Shown: positions 1 through 11,782 of the stretch, piece by piece
How positions within the stretch are numbered: the first letter of the stretch is position 1
How the letters are laid out: each line of letters begins with the position of its first letter
Assembly (NCBI GenBank): GCA_963971405.1
Contig: OZ020489.1
Location: 18,316,290 to 18,380,289 of the forward strand
Direction of reading: 5' to 3'
Origin: Psococerastis gibbosa
Taxonomy: Eukaryota; Arthropoda; Insecta; Psocodea; Psocidae
DNA: 64,000 nucleotides
Made by a program: the position numbers and the translations under genes
Notes under the pieces: generated by a model
What the model was told of the DNA's origin: nothing
Seen by the model: only the letters and a program-made list of their open reading frames with translations
The model's database searches: none

Positions 1-2340
1 GGAATTTAACCAGAAAAGTAGTCGTCCCGAGACAAATTAATTTGAAATTGTGACTTATGTTTTGGTGTAAAATGAACACATTAATAAGAAGAAATATTTC
101 AAAATAAGTAACAAAATGGTGTAATATTTAAAATGTAGGTACCTAGCCTATACTTGTCAGATATCCCAACTACCTATTAGGTAGAGTACGTATGTCTTTA
201 GGCAAACATTATCAGACGTATTAGTAGCATATTTAATTTCGCAGTTGTTAGTAAAGCCTATAATATTATTATTTCTTTTTTTAACTCAAAATTGTTTTAT
301 ACAATTCATCCATAGCTTGCAGCCCGCATCATCCGGCAGTCAATTGTGTTCTGTGCCGTCTTTAGCATGCCCAGAACAGAATTATTATTAGCTCTTTTTG
401 TTGCTTCTACTGTCACCCAAGCTGCTTTTATGAGCTTGATTTCGTTTTCAGTCCCCCCCCCCTGTTTTAAGTTGTATTATTTTTACAATATGCCTAGAGG
501 AATCGTTTCATGCGTTTACTTGCTCTTTAGCATCTAGGTCGGTTTCCTTGTGGTAGTGCATTACCGTTAGACCTATATTGACGTCAGTCATGGTTCCGTG
601 GTCTTCTAAGGTTACTTAATAGAAGAACGTATCTAGCTGTAGGAAGCTATAAACGTACTTATCAACGTAAATTTAGAGACATAAGCTTGCATTTTCACGC
701 TGTCTTCATATATTAATCTGTGTTTTCTAAAAATAAAAAAAATAAAAAAGTGATGACCACGAAAGTATGCAACAGCACATAGCTTATATTTCGTAGTGCA
801 GGCCCCTAAATATTTTAATGTAAAGTGCGTTTAAATTTCAAACACAATTTATTATACAATAAAAATCATGAGAAAGCGATAGGGACAAAATTCAGTAATT
901 CAGTCATTAAAATAAAAAGAGTTTTAAGTTAAATTGTATCTTCCTGCATACTGGGAAAATAGCTATTTGAATAGTTATTTCCAGTACAACAAAAAAAAAA
1001 AAATTCGCAAATGGAAGTGCAACTAGACAATTACAACCGTATATCTCTGCCTAAAGCCGCTGTTGTGCCTGTACATTGCAGGTATTACAATAATTTTTAA
1101 CTTGATTACAAAAACGTTAGACCAAACTGGTAATGTCCTCCGATTGACGTATGCCTTGTGACCCGACATATCATCATGATTAATTCTCTTTTAACTAAAT
1201 AATTTTTTATTACATTTTTCGTATTTTCTTCTTTATTAATTTTGTACTTATTTTCAAATGTTGAGCTAAAGCTACGTGTATCGATACTTCCCATAAATCC
1301 TTCTGTTGAGAAGACATCACTCTGTCTGTTAATCCTCTAGTATTGACAGTTCTAATTAAACTTCGCAAGTGGGGCCAAAAAATGGCATAGCTTAGTTTTA
1401 AGCTTTTTTTAAATTAAAACAAAAAGTGCATGTATTATACAATATGTCGGTCAACAATGTAGGTAACGCAGAGCCTTTTTTTCTTTCTTAAAAACAAACT
1501 TAAAGGATTCATCTAACATTGTATTTGGGCATGATTTCAGTATAAAACATGATGTTTTATCAATTTCAAGTGATATCTTCTGTATTTATACCCAGCTTAT
1601 GGAAATTTCTTATGCAAATGGGGTGTCAAAATTTGAGCATGGAAGACATTCTGCTTGTGTTTATTTTGGCAAGAAGGCATTAATGAGTTGCCTACATTGC
1701 TGGAAATCCCGTTAATGTCGAAACAGTTTTTGTAGCTCTTACTGCTATTGCAGCCTTTGGGTTATTGTAACCCGGTTCGCCTCCTTTTTGTAAGTTGAGG
1801 TTTCACATTGGGTCCCTCTGGTTACACCTTTCCTCAGCTCTGGTGGCTGCGTCAGCCCCTAAGAAATTCTGTTTTTGCTTCGCTTTAGTCCGAGGGTCAT
1901 TCGTCCCCGTAGCGTAACTGTCTCCCAAACTTACCAACTTCCATCAGACCTGCAAGTGTTTTGCATATTCTGACAGTTTTTTTGGCAGGCTCTATTATGT
2001 TCAAGGTCATTGAGACAATCGAACATAGCAGCAGATTCAGATTTTTCACATTGGCATATTGCTGCTTGATATTATTGACTCTTCAAGTCTTCCACCGGCT
2101 TAAGAGGTCTTGTTATACACCATTGCGTTCTCATTATTAGCAATATAAAATGGGTATAACTCAACGGTGTGCTAAGTAAAATAAATTGTTAGTGTCACCG
2201 TGGAAATATAAACAGCCTTTCTAATTATCACGAAATTGTAATTAGTTAATATAATTTTTTGAGATCTTAGAACTTTGACTTAGATATTTTTAAACGTTCG
2301 TACGCAGTCGAGAAGAATAAAATGTGTGTCTTAAAATAAA
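1..2340. other. No gene seen; 3' flank of the ILP gene
   Basis: AT-rich sequence with only short chance ORFs. A less AT-rich block at about 1740-1935 differs in composition from its surroundings and may be an old repeat, but I could not match it to another segment of the window. The 3' UTR of the ILP gene should lie just left of 2341. Confidence 0.5.
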
Positions 2341-2537
2341 TTATGGTCTACAATAACCCTTCATTTCTGACAAGGTGCAGCTTTTTTTGCAGCACTCGTC
2401 CACGATGCCTCTCTTGGCTCTTCGGAGCGATCCTGGTATAAGAGCTTTCGCCATAGGTCGATTTCTAAACGGAAAAGTTGAGCTTTCGTCTTCGTATAAC
2501 GCTGTTAAGTAGTCCAATTCCAAGTCTAAGTCTGCAT
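2341..2537 (-). CDS. ILP exon: C-peptide end and A chain
   Basis: The second coding exon has 197 bases. It completes the split Asp codon (G|AT), encodes the rest of the acidic C-peptide, the RRAKR processing site and the 22-residue A chain, and stops at TAA (2343-2341). I saw no clear AATAAA close downstream on the minus strand, so the 3' end of the transcript is undefined. Confidence 0.92.
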
Positions 2538-5500
2538 CTGCAACAATAAGATATATGGTCGCTAGTGTACTTGATGGCGCGTTAGCAAACTTATACAGCA
2601 CATATATTAGCTAAAGTATGCGTATGTAGCAATTTTGTCAATGAGTTGACCCTTTAATATGCAACTAGTGTTGTGCATCCCGGGGCTGTACCCCGTTATC
2701 AATATGGCGGGGAAGTGGGCCTGCACAAGATAAGTACGCAATTTCGCTGGGTGAATAGCCTGCACAAGCTAAGTACAGAGATTTGACCGGATCCAGGTAT
2801 CCGTTCTGCTATGCTGCAATGTGTCAGACTTTGATATTTTTTACATTGGTACTTATCTCTGATAGTCGGGAAGCCCGTAAGGGATATTACAGCTCCTACC
2901 GTTCCAGTTAATATATCTAATCCAATTCTTGAACACTTTCAGTTTTTGGTTAATTTTATAAATATACTTCGTCTTCTGAGGTCACAATCTCAATGATTGG
3001 TTGGCAGCAACTCCCTGTATATTCAGTTCTCTCGGTCCTGTGCCTTCCTCTTCAGCTCTTGGTATGCCCTCCTTTCAGTTGATCCATGAATTCCTTCTTC
3101 GGCTGCCCCTTTCTATTTGTTCTATCCAGTGTGCCCTAAATGATGGTGTGTACTAGATTTTCGTGTCTTAATAAATGCCCTACCCATTTCGCTCTTCTAC
3201 ATTTAATATGAGGTAACAGCTGTCTCTCTTCTTCAATAGCCGCTAGGACTCGTTCTTTCGTCACGTGGTCCCTCCACTAGCCTGCCTAATTGAGATGGTA
3301 GCAGTGAAATTCGGAAAATTTGTTCATCCCAAAAAAAAGTTCCTAAAAATACATGCACGTCTACATGTAGGTCTAGTCGGGTCGGGACATTTAGCGTAGT
3401 GGTACGGACTCTGACTTCCACCCGAAAGGTTGTTGGTTCGAGTCCCACACTGGCTACATTTTCTGGCCATGCTTCGGAGGGCATGTAAAGCAGGCGGTCC
3501 CGGGCCTTCCTAGTTGAGTGTAGTAGTAGTAGTGTTCGTCGGGTTAATAACGACTTAGGCCTCATATTTGGGCCCATAGAGCGACCTCGACTTGACTGTC
3601 CTACGCCAGCCCATAGGACAGTGGACCTCCTCCTCCGCCATAGAAACAATAAAAAGTCCTTATTTATTTATTTAGTATAGTATATAGTGTATAGTTTAAT
3701 TGAATTCTCTAACGATAAAAAAAATAAAAATAAATCTGCCCATTTAATATTCAGCGCCATTACACCCCTGTACAAGTTTATTCACTTATTGTGTAAATAA
3801 TTTTTAATATTTAGTTATCTCCAGTGACCCTGGCTCAAATTATAAAAAAAAAAAATATATCACAAGGCTATCATGTTCACGGCATGCTTCTCACACATGA
3901 CTAACTATGTATTTTTTGTTGTTTTAAAAACGCTTAGTGTCCAAACTGACACCGTTCATGGCTTTCTTATCTCATGCTTTGCTACAAAAACTAATCAGCG
4001 TCTATAAATAGCTTGATTATGTCTTGAACACTGAGTGAAAGACTTAGATAATTTAGTCTGGTGCTGCAGGTCACTCTCTGCCACATCGACCATCCAGTCA
4101 TGGAGCTCAGGGGACTCAAGCACCCCCCCCCCCCCCCACTTTCAAGAGAGCAACAAAGCACCCTAAATAAATTACTGATATTTTTCGTGTTCTTTGGATT
4201 TCTTCTATACCGTACGGTAGTATTACGATAGTACTTTCGCTAGTGTGTGTTCGGTGCGGTTCTGAGTCCTGAGTCGTGACTGTCCTATTCAGTTATTTAT
4301 ATAAGTTTATTCATACAGTATAGCTTTAAGTGTCATTAAGATGCAGCCGGAGGGGGGGGGGGAAGTGTAAACATTCAAATTTAACAGGAATTATTGATCG
4401 TACAGCTATAAGAAATATCACATTCCTTAGAAAAAATCTTCGTCTACATTTTAATGTACAGAATGTGACCGTTACTAACACCGATCGCCCACAGTTGAAC
4501 TTTTTTTTAAAGAAGTAACTGACACTGAAGATGTCGAAGGAGCTCCAAAACTGTGGCCAATTGGTGCAAGTGACGGGCATATAATATGTATAAAAATGTA
4601 GAGGAACATTTCGCCTTATTTTTGGCTCTATAATCGATATTCCCTGGGAAATTTGATGTAACTCCAAAACTGACCTAGGGGTGTCCGATTGTCTCTTTTA
4701 GGGAGATTCATCTACCTATTGAGATGGCGACCAATGTTCGACTTTCGGAAAATTTCTTCACAACTTTTCATTTCATGACCCCCTGAGCCTAAAACCACCC
4801 TCCGTTCAAAATGTCATATACTGTATACTGTATGTATATCGATTTTAGGAAACACTCTACCTTCCGTAAATATTATCCGATTTTGAAGAAACGTGGCACA
4901 AAAATTGATCATAGAAATGTCTTGATCGAGTTCGTTAACCAGCTAGATCCACTATTTAGTTACAAGATGGAGGCCGATTGAAACCTTGTATAATTCATAT
5001 CTCAGTTAATATTGGTCGCAGAGGAATGAATTAAAATCTGACTGAAAGCCCGTATTATTATCTACGATAATGGCAATCTCCTCTTTTTACGAAAAATCAA
5101 GCATTTTAAGATGGCATCCAGTCAAAGTGAAAATAATTTGATAAATAAAAGTTCATTGTCGGCATTGTGGTTCGAAATTTGGAACACAAGAGTGTTTTGT
5201 GTGTTGATGTTGTGGTCAGGAAAATAATGAAGTATTTTTTATTTGTTATTACATACATAGCGTAGGTAGCATAGAGGAAAAGCAGGGTCTGCCGAATCTC
5301 CCTACTCCTGATCGGCCAGAGCCGAAAGGGATTTTTAGCTCACTATATTGTGGCTTTTAATATCAAAGTGAAATCACCAAACAGGGGTGCTAGTTTACTT
5401 CGCTAGTGTTTCCTCATCACACGAAACTCGTGTGGTGTTGCATTCTAATCAAGATAGTCTTAGGTTGGGTACATACGGACGATCGCAACGTGGTAGGTGG

Positions 5501-5884
5501 GAACAAAGGGGTTGGTGATAGTTGGTGCTAATACAGTCAATTTCTGTACGTACTTCAGAAGATTTCTAGGTCACTGTCGGGGGGAAAACCGTGCACCTGA
5601 GACAAGCCAGCGATAAAAATCGGACAAACCCTTGCTCTGTGAATCACCGGCTTACCTTCTGATCGTTTGGACATGGGTTTGTACATGGCGTAAAATTTGT
5701 TGTTGCATGTAATCTGAAGATAGTGGACCAAACTTGCGCCGCAGATGCTCGTACTGCCGCCCCCCTCAAGTATTGCCATTTTATCGTTCTTGTGCTTGTG
5801 TGCTGACGTCTGAGCAATATGTACCAATTCGAGGTAGATGAGAATTAATACTATCGTTGATGTTACTTGGTGCAACTTGTCCAT
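2341..5884 (-). CDS. Insulin-like peptide preprohormone, two coding exons
   Basis: This is a secreted insulin-family hormone precursor that would act through the insulin/IGF receptor. Joining minus-strand exons 5884-5656 and 2537-2341 gives 141 residues plus TAA. Residues 1-28 look like a signal peptide (hydrophobic TIVLILIYLELV). The B chain has cysteines at 48 and 60 in the insulin pattern CGxxLVxxLxxxC. KR at 73-74 ends the B chain. An acidic C-peptide ends in RRAKR (115-119). The A chain starts GIVDECC, with cysteines at 125, 126, 130 and 139 (CC-x3-C-x8-C). The intron splits a codon in phase 1 inside the C-peptide, as in insulin genes generally. The donor is GTAAGC and the acceptor TTGTTGCAG; an alternative AG six bases further in would remove two residues. 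The separate C-peptide indicates insulin type rather than IGF or relaxin type. Which ILP subgroup it belongs to is unresolved. All frames and splice signals are visible; expression is inferred. Confidence 0.93.
2990..3265 (-). pseudogene. Non-LTR reverse transcriptase C-terminal fragment
   Basis: The minus-strand translation reads DHVTKERVLAAIEEE, then RRAKWVGHLLRHENLVHTII, then a premature stop where family members continue EG, then GTLDRTNRKGQP. This is the conserved post-RT tail seen more fully in the element at 59-61 kb (ISWRDHIANEEVLRRL ... RRARFMGHLIRHESLLNTI). It is dead and 5'-truncated. The segment at 41485-41610 repeats its last 120 bases. Confidence 0.75.
3385..3680 (+). repeat. 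tRNA-derived SINE, copy 1
   Basis: It has a pol III A-box-like TAGCGTAGTGGTACGG and an exact B box GGTTCGAGTCC at 3435-3445. A common body follows (GGCATGTAAAGCAGGCGGTC, then CCTTCCTAGTTGAG), and it ends in a TTTA-type repeat. Two further copies lie at 43684-43880 (plus) and 54360-54475 (minus). The antisense ORF spanning it is not a gene. Confidence 0.8.
4540..4700 (+). repeat. ACTGTGGCCAAT repeat unit, copy 1
   Basis: Starts around AAAACTGTGGCCAATTGGTG and continues through a 'TAT-A-AAAATGTAG' stretch, GGCTCTATAATCGATATT and a GTGTCCGATTG end. Related copies are at 54640-54800, 63195-63345 and, as an inverted pair, 41138-41498. It is probably one arm of a foldback-type DNA element; I found no transposase. 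Confidence 0.55.
5656..5884 (-). CDS. ILP exon: signal peptide and B chain
   Basis: The first coding exon contributes 76 codons plus one base. The ATG at 5884-5882 follows directly on TTTTGTTACAG, which reads as a splice acceptor. A non-coding 5' exon further upstream (coordinates above 5885) is therefore likely but not located. No in-frame ATG precedes it: the codon three triplets upstream is TTG. The donor GT is at complement 5655-5654. Confidence 0.9.
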
Positions 5885-5915
5885 CTGTAACAAAATATAG
5901 TGTCATCATTGGTTT

Positions 5916-6310
5916 GGCGCCGATTCCACCGACCGGCTAGGGCTAAATACAAAAAAGGTGATGTGGTAGCAGACATTCAAGACTTAGGCGTGGTTTCCAC
6001 CGACCTCGCATTGCAGAATGCAAATGACATTGACGGAAATGTTTGCTTTCCTCTATGCCATAGTTAAAATTGATCAATGATCATAGAGTAAAATCACAAA
6101 CTAATTAACTAAAATTAAAAAATGGCGTCATGGGATATGTTAATTACAAACATTTTAATAGATTTCTATAACAAGAAAAACAAACATTTCCGTCAATGTA
6201 ATTTGCATTCTGCAATGTGAGGTCGGTGGAAACCCCGCCTAAGGCTTGAATGTCTGCTACCACGTCACCGTTTTTGTATTTAGCCCTAGCCGGTCGATGG
6301 AATTGGCGCC
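5916..6310. mobile_element. Foldback element FB1, composite type
   Basis: Terminal GGCGCCGATTCCACCGAC is matched by its inverse at the right end. The 3-bp duplication TTT flanks it (5913-5915, 6311-6313). The arms run about 150 bp: outer arm, the GTGGTAGCAGACATT core, then an inner GGCG...TTTCCACCGAC arm. A single-copy centre contains TTGATCAATGATCA. No coding capacity. It sits 31 bp upstream (in the gene's sense) of the ILP B-chain exon acceptor. Confidence 0.88.
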
Positions 6311-6922
6311 TTTCGAAAAGTTCAAATTTACCTGCGGACCTCCTATACCGTTTAGTACAAAATTAACCTGGTATTAAAAATGTAAACAAAATAATTTTAG
6401 AATGCAAAGTGCTGCGGTATTAAAAATTGTTTTGTTTCAATTTTTAACCCTAAGAATAATTTAATACTAAACGGCATAGTAGGTCCGCTGGTTCAGTAAT
6501 GCGTTTATAGTATTAATCCCTGCATTCAATACTTCTAGCCTAGTATTGTTGTTTATACTTTTGTTAAATTGCAAACTAATTCAGGTTTCTACCTACTTTT
6601 GTATCATTGTATTATGCAATACAATAATAATAATACGATAATTGTATTAACCCTGAATTGGGTTATTATATATTTTACAAATTCGCCTGGCCCACAAATG
6701 CGTGCGCCAGTGACGGCTCGTGGGGTCATATTTAGGCAAGGCTACATTTAATATCAAACGGGGCCAGTCTTATACAAAACTTTCTCACTGATATGAACCC
6801 GAACAATTGTTAAAAATAAGTAGCTAATTTGAAACTTATAAACTATAAGGATCTCCCAGGGACAAAATCTTTTCGCAGTCCTTCTATTGTGTTATGTACT
6901 GCATGTGTGCGTGATCATAAGC

Positions 6923-7404
6923 CTAGCATACAGTGGCGGCCTGCCCCCTCCCCCGATAGCTTCCCCGCCCCCCCCCCCCACTTTTGAGATATTTTACATG
7001 TTAAATTGCAGAATTATTGTAATTCAAGAACGGACGCATTAGGTAGGTGCACTTAAATTCAGAAGGATTCTCGAACCTAAAAACTCAAAGTTTTTCGCGC
7101 CAATATGCAATGTGGCTGAAGTTATATCTCGATTCGGCAGCTCTCATAAAAACACCTGAAGTCAACTTGTTTAACTTAACTTGGTTCACATAATATTGCC
7201 ATAACTGTTACTTCTTTCTTTCTTTTCATCTGTGACACTTCACTCCGTACAGAGTGATGTATATGTATTCACAACTGGTAACAAGTTACCTACTTCCATT
7301 ACGGTATACCTACTCCAAAAAAATGCTTCGTTTTTTCAGTGGCCCCCAGATAGAAGTCATGCCCCCCCCCCCTTAAAATTTCCAGCGCCGCCACTGCTAG
7401 TATA
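6923..7404. mobile_element. hAT-type non-autonomous element (CAGTGGCGGC ends)
   Basis: The element is 6931-7396 (466 bp). It begins CAGTGGCGGCCTG, ends CGCCGCCACTG, and is flanked by 8-bp duplications CTAGCATA and CTAGTATA (one mismatch). C tracts lie inside both ends. Terminal CAGTG and 8-bp target sites are hallmarks of hAT transposons. There is no transposase ORF, so it would move only in trans. Confidence 0.88.
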
Positions 7405-7423
7405 GGAACATCGTTCTTTTTTT

Positions 7424-7570
7424 TAAGGTTAATCGCATACAAACAATTAGATAAATGTGACCGATTGACGTCTTCAGTCGCCTCTGTAGGTTTAGTACCC
7501 GTGTTGAGTTACGGCACATCTCCGATCGCATGGCGTGTAGAGACTCGCGCAAAAACAAGCACGCTACCAC
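7424..7570 (-). repeat. tRNA-related SINE family 2, copy 1
   Basis: On the minus strand it reads GTGGTAGC..., then GTGCGAGTCTCTACACGCC, then GATCGGAGATGTGCCGTAAC and a body ending ATTGTTTGTATGCGATTAAC. The best copies show an A-box-like TGGCATAGTGGTAGC; the B box is degenerate. Other copies: 47021-47186, 54851-55000, 38533-38640 and part of 14125-14195 (all minus), and 32461-32578 (plus). Confidence 0.65.
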
Positions 7571-7900
7571 TTTTTTTATATTTTTAAGACTTCAAAGAAG
7601 GCTTACTATGCATCTAATGTTTATATGCTAATGCTGGCCAAAATTTGGCATTTAACTTAATTAGGCTTATCGCTTTGCTATTAACTAAAACTGTGTGACT
7701 CAACTATCCAGTTAAAGTCAATTTTTGCTATGTGATTTCGCTTTAAAATGAGTTTGTCATAAATGCCTTCATGATTCATATGAGATCGAAAGGTCTCAGT
7801 TGTTTTTAAAGTGATGAACAAGATTGTTTAAGTGACAGAATGACATTGACCTATTAAACTCAAATTCTCAAAGATCACATTAGACATAATACTAATAAGC

Positions 7901-8036
7901 ACCATAATAGAAGGTACAATCGAAGGCACCAAAGCAAGAGGGCGACCAAGGAAGGCGTACGCAGAGGACCTCAAGGTAGATATGAGATGTGGAACCTACT
8001 TGTAACTCAAGAGAAGACGAATAATAATAATGATAA
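7901..8036 (+). pseudogene. RTE-like retrotransposon 3' end with AAT tail
   Basis: The plus translation gives STIIEGTIEGTKARGRPRKA followed by EDLKVDMRCGTYL, then stops. It matches the last 40 residues of the element at 59-61 kb. The DNA ends in GAATAATAATAATGATAAT, a short tandem tail of the sort left by RTE-type target-primed reverse transcription. Only the extreme 3' end was copied. Confidence 0.75.
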
Positions 8037-9578
8037 TAACTTTCCCCTAAGCATCAGGAAGTCATCGCCAAAACTCATTATTTGTCCGGTCGGCAATCCT
8101 AACGACATGAAGTACTGTGGACATGGTTTCAATCTTTTAAATTACGTTGTTCAAAGTCCAGCCGCATATTGTAAGTGGTTGTCTAACCCACAGCCGTTCA
8201 TACAAGAGATTTCATGGTGAAATATTTTGTACTGTAGCAGTATTAGTGCCGGCTACTTAAAATTCCTTTTCAAATACCTTCCTTCTGGGCCTCCGCGCGC
8301 ATGACCCCCCCCCCCCCTGAATAAGTAAATTCATATTTAAATTTTTTTGAATGAAACTCAACTTTTCAACAAACAAATCACTTTTTAAACATATATATAA
8401 CTTGTGACCCCCCCCCCCCCCTATATTCTGCTGGATCGGCCCTTGCCTATATAGGTATGCAAAGGATCATTTCTTATATTGTACTTCTACTGCTCATTTA
8501 TGGCTCTATGAACGATAAATTATGAGAAATTTGACAATAAACGTATATTGTGGGGCTCGGCGATTTCTTCTTAACACAGAAGATAGTTTTATTTTACTTT
8601 GCTTCATTTTGTCCATAGTTCGTAGCCTTGGTAGTTTGTTTACTTATTCACGCGGCTTAAGACAAAAACAGCCAGTGATAAACTCATGTATTTAGTTTAT
8701 AAGCATAAGCAAATCAATAAGCAATAATTTTCATTAATTATTTCTGACTGTCGATAAATTAATAAATTCCCTCTCAGCATGGAATGTGTTATTGGCTAAC
8801 TACCCATAATGCCAAGTCCGATTAATCCAAATGCATCCTTACATTGAATCCAGTTAATCTTACCAGCTTTATTCTATCCCCCTCCATTTCTTGTGTCTAT
8901 TCGTAAACAGTCTGTGCCTTCTTTGCAATCACTGATATGAACGACTGTTTCATTATCTATTTCATGCTTTTTCTTCCTCGAGACCATTGTGGGAGTAAAC
9001 ATAATGATATTATTTGACAGCTGCGATAATTTCCATCTTGTTTGCCCTCGTTCGAGACCCATGTGACCTCAGGGGCAGAAAGGGCCAGGTGATGGTCTCT
9101 AGTTCATATGCACCAGTGACCGCTGGTTGTAAACAATAGGCCTAAGGAATGTTTATCCCCGATATATTAGTCATCTGCCATGGTTCAGCAACCTTCCAAC
9201 TTTATTTTTAACCGAGACGGCCGGGATATGGTTGCGTAATTATGTGGGGCCAACACTAAAAATACGGGGGCAAATAATGACCTCATGATTGTGAAGGGTG
9301 CTTCCTGCGTCAGATAAACGCGTGGCCGTTTCTTTCTTATTAGTCCATGCACATCACCGTATACCGTATTCAGTGATGTGTGTTGTGAGTTGTTATTTTA
9401 AAAAGCCATTCGAATGAAGTGCTGCGAACCTTCATGTAGGGTACCGGTCAGATTCCACTAATATAACCCTTGTTATAATTGAGTGTTGCAACTCGACAAA
9501 TGTCTGAAATTATTGTAGTTTTCTATTTCCAGTGTAGCCTTTAGCAAGATATTAAATATTGCAGACCTTTTATATAAA

Positions 9579-9581
<3 letters not shown>

Positions 9582-9612
<31 letters not shown>
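9582..9612. repeat. (AT)n microsatellite
   Basis: About 15 uninterrupted AT units. It creates the run of Tyr-Ile codons in a spurious minus-strand ORF. Confidence 0.95.
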
Positions 9613-9615
<3 letters not shown>

Positions 9616-9719
9616 CTTGACTCAAAAAATAAATAAAAATTACCGGAATTTGACATATCATGTCCCTCATCAATGTTACTGGCTTGACTGGGCTAACATC
9701 GATAATCGTGATTCCTTAA

Positions 9720-9835
9720 GGCGCTTATACACCAGCGTCAATAGTGATATTAAAGGTTTTTAGGCAGTCTAAAAATGTCTGCTACCACGTCAAAAAACTT
9801 TTAATATCACTATTGACGTTGGTGGAATAAGCGCC
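9720..9835. mobile_element. Foldback element FB2, short, core half-deleted
   Basis: Ends GGCGCTTATACACC and GGTGGAATAAGCGCC, duplication TAA on both sides. The arms carry the CGTCAATAGTGATA type sequence. The left half of the central GTGGTAGCAGACATT hairpin is missing and the right half is kept, so the arms are still paired but the loop is asymmetric. Confidence 0.85.
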
Positions 9836-11782
9836 TAATATACAGTATATACGTACAGGCTATAGCCTATCTATCAATAGCGAAGACGAAGTTCAAGCTG
9901 CAGTTCCATATAATTTTTCCTTCATTGGTATCTTCCTCCTTCACTATTGGTCTGACATTTCTATGCTCTAGGATTCCGCTATTAACCATATCAAATGGGT
10001 GAGGAGGGGGGGGGGGGGGCTGTGGCGACTGCAATCCTATCTAGTGTAAATTTTATTTCTTCGCAACTCAATTATATCTAGTAATTTCTTTAAAGGTTGT
10101 GGTGTTACTCGTAGGGCTCAAGATGATAGCTTAGGCTCATCAATGGTCAATTTTTGACGGATTTAGGCAATTTGGGGTTGGTGCGGACATAGCCAGATGA
10201 TATTTTGCGGATATACGGACTAAATCGTTATGCTAGTTATGGTTTAGATTGTATAGAAATAATATTGCATTGAACTAAAGAGGGGGGCCGGGGGTCTCCC
10301 CTAATTACGCGAATGCCCCCAAGTTCCAGGAGCCCCCAAACCAATCAACCTGAACTTTTATATTTCTTTAATTTTGCACCTACTATGATTTTCTGACTTG
10401 GTAGCACTGTTTTCCGTATAAGGGGCCCAAACGCTAGTCCTACCAAAATAGTTAGGGGTGCACCATTTTCAGTTCTTGCACAGTAGCCCCAAATTTAGTT
10501 TCGATGGTTAATGCTTCGGAAGTATTTTCGATGCCATGCCCTTTTAGGTAAACTCCATTTCCTGGGATAGGGGTTATAAATTAAAAACTCATGTCAATGT
10601 CTGTTTTCGAGTTTCTTCTTAGTGAATGATGATAATCCCATAGATCTAATTAAGCGCTGCTACTCTAAATTTCACAAATATTTGGATAACAAATTATAAT
10701 ACTACCACCTGAATAGTAGCTGCTTAAAACCCACCTTCGTCCCTATACGCTTAGATTAATTAATTAATTATGAGGAAGCTTACCTTTGACATTGGTCACC
10801 CCTGGTTGGTTTATATTTTTTTATTTAAGTTAATACTTATGTTATAACGACTTGGTCTGTTCAATTAGCAGATGTCTATTTTATACGTAGTAGCCTATTA
10901 TGAAGATATTTTTTTAGTTTATATCATACTCTTGACAAGATTCGCATTGTTCGACAGGTTAGCACAGCTACACAACTATCTATCTATCATTATTGCATAA
11001 GGCAGTACTTTGTTTAATGATCAAATTTTTAAAAAATTGAAGAGGCAACCTAAGTCATTTAATAAATTAATTATACAAATATAATACAATTGTAAATAAA
11101 TAATTTATTTCCTTCCTTCTTACAATATTGAATACAAACAAAATATAGCAAATATTATAATTTAACTTATTATTTTCTACTATGCTAATGCTTCGAGGGA
11201 CCCTTAAGATTTCTCTGCGATGGGCTCCTATATTGGTTATATTAGTTACTATATATATATATAGGTTATATGCGATTTACAAATTAGGTTTTTTTTCCTT
11301 CCTCTTTTACCATATTAATAAGTAATTTCAGGACTGTACATTGTAAAACAATAGAGTGATTTAACTTATTTTGGAAGGAACTACAGGTGGCCAATGTCAG
11401 CAGTAAGCTGCCTCTTATATGCAATTTGCAATCCCACCAAATCGCATATTTTGCGAATGAAGTCTGTAATTTGGATTATTTCATTTTTTCCAGTACCTTC
11501 AAAATTTTTTGCTCTCTGTTCCCCTCTCTTAGGCTCGAGCCTTCCCCGGCGCAGCTTCACGTCTTCGCCGGCCGGGCTGCGTCCACCTCCTAGCCACTGG
11601 TAGCCAACAACAACACATACACAACAAGGAAGGGAACCGAGTATTGTCATTCGCACCGATACAATGAAGTAATCAGCTCGGAAGCACCATATACCAGCCT
11701 ACCACCACTACTGTTTGAGGCTAAGGACAGTCAACAAGTTACCGCTTGTTTCGTCTATCTATTTTTGTTTGTTCTTTGCTAA
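9836..11782. other. No gene seen
   Basis: A G tract at about 10005 and a block reading GGGGCCGGGGGTCTCCCC near 10284 resemble the interior of the hAT element at 32617-33415, so 9990-10340 is probably a decayed relative. The rest is AT-rich with no recognisable feature. The overlapping ORFs on both strands at 11.4-11.65 kb look like chance. Confidence 0.45.

Larger units (their letters stand above)
2538..5655 (-). other. ILP intron with retroelement debris
   Basis: Intron interrupting the C-peptide codon. It holds a minus-strand (sense) RT C-terminal fragment at 2990-3265, a plus-strand tRNA-type SINE at 3385-3680, a 15-base C tract near 4122, a G tract near 4351 and a 0.2-kb repeat unit at 4540-4700. 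The remainder, 4700-5655, shows nothing I recognise. Confidence 0.8.
6311..9719. other. Intergenic stretch between the repeats listed separately
   Basis: Apart from the hAT element, SINE and RTE fragment annotated in it, I see no coding exon. C tracts lie at about 8306 and 8408 in a probable decayed DNA element ending near GCTGGATCGGCCCTTG (about 8440). An (AT)n microsatellite occupies about 9582-9612. Confidence 0.5.

Noticed and set aside
3233-3649. 138-codon minus-strand ORF
   Set aside because: It is the antisense of a tRNA-derived SINE and adjoining LINE debris, explained by those repeats.
8230-8450. Possible hAT element around the two C tracts
   Set aside because: A right end (GCTGGATCGGCCCTTG) is plausible but no matching left end or 8-bp duplication could be found.
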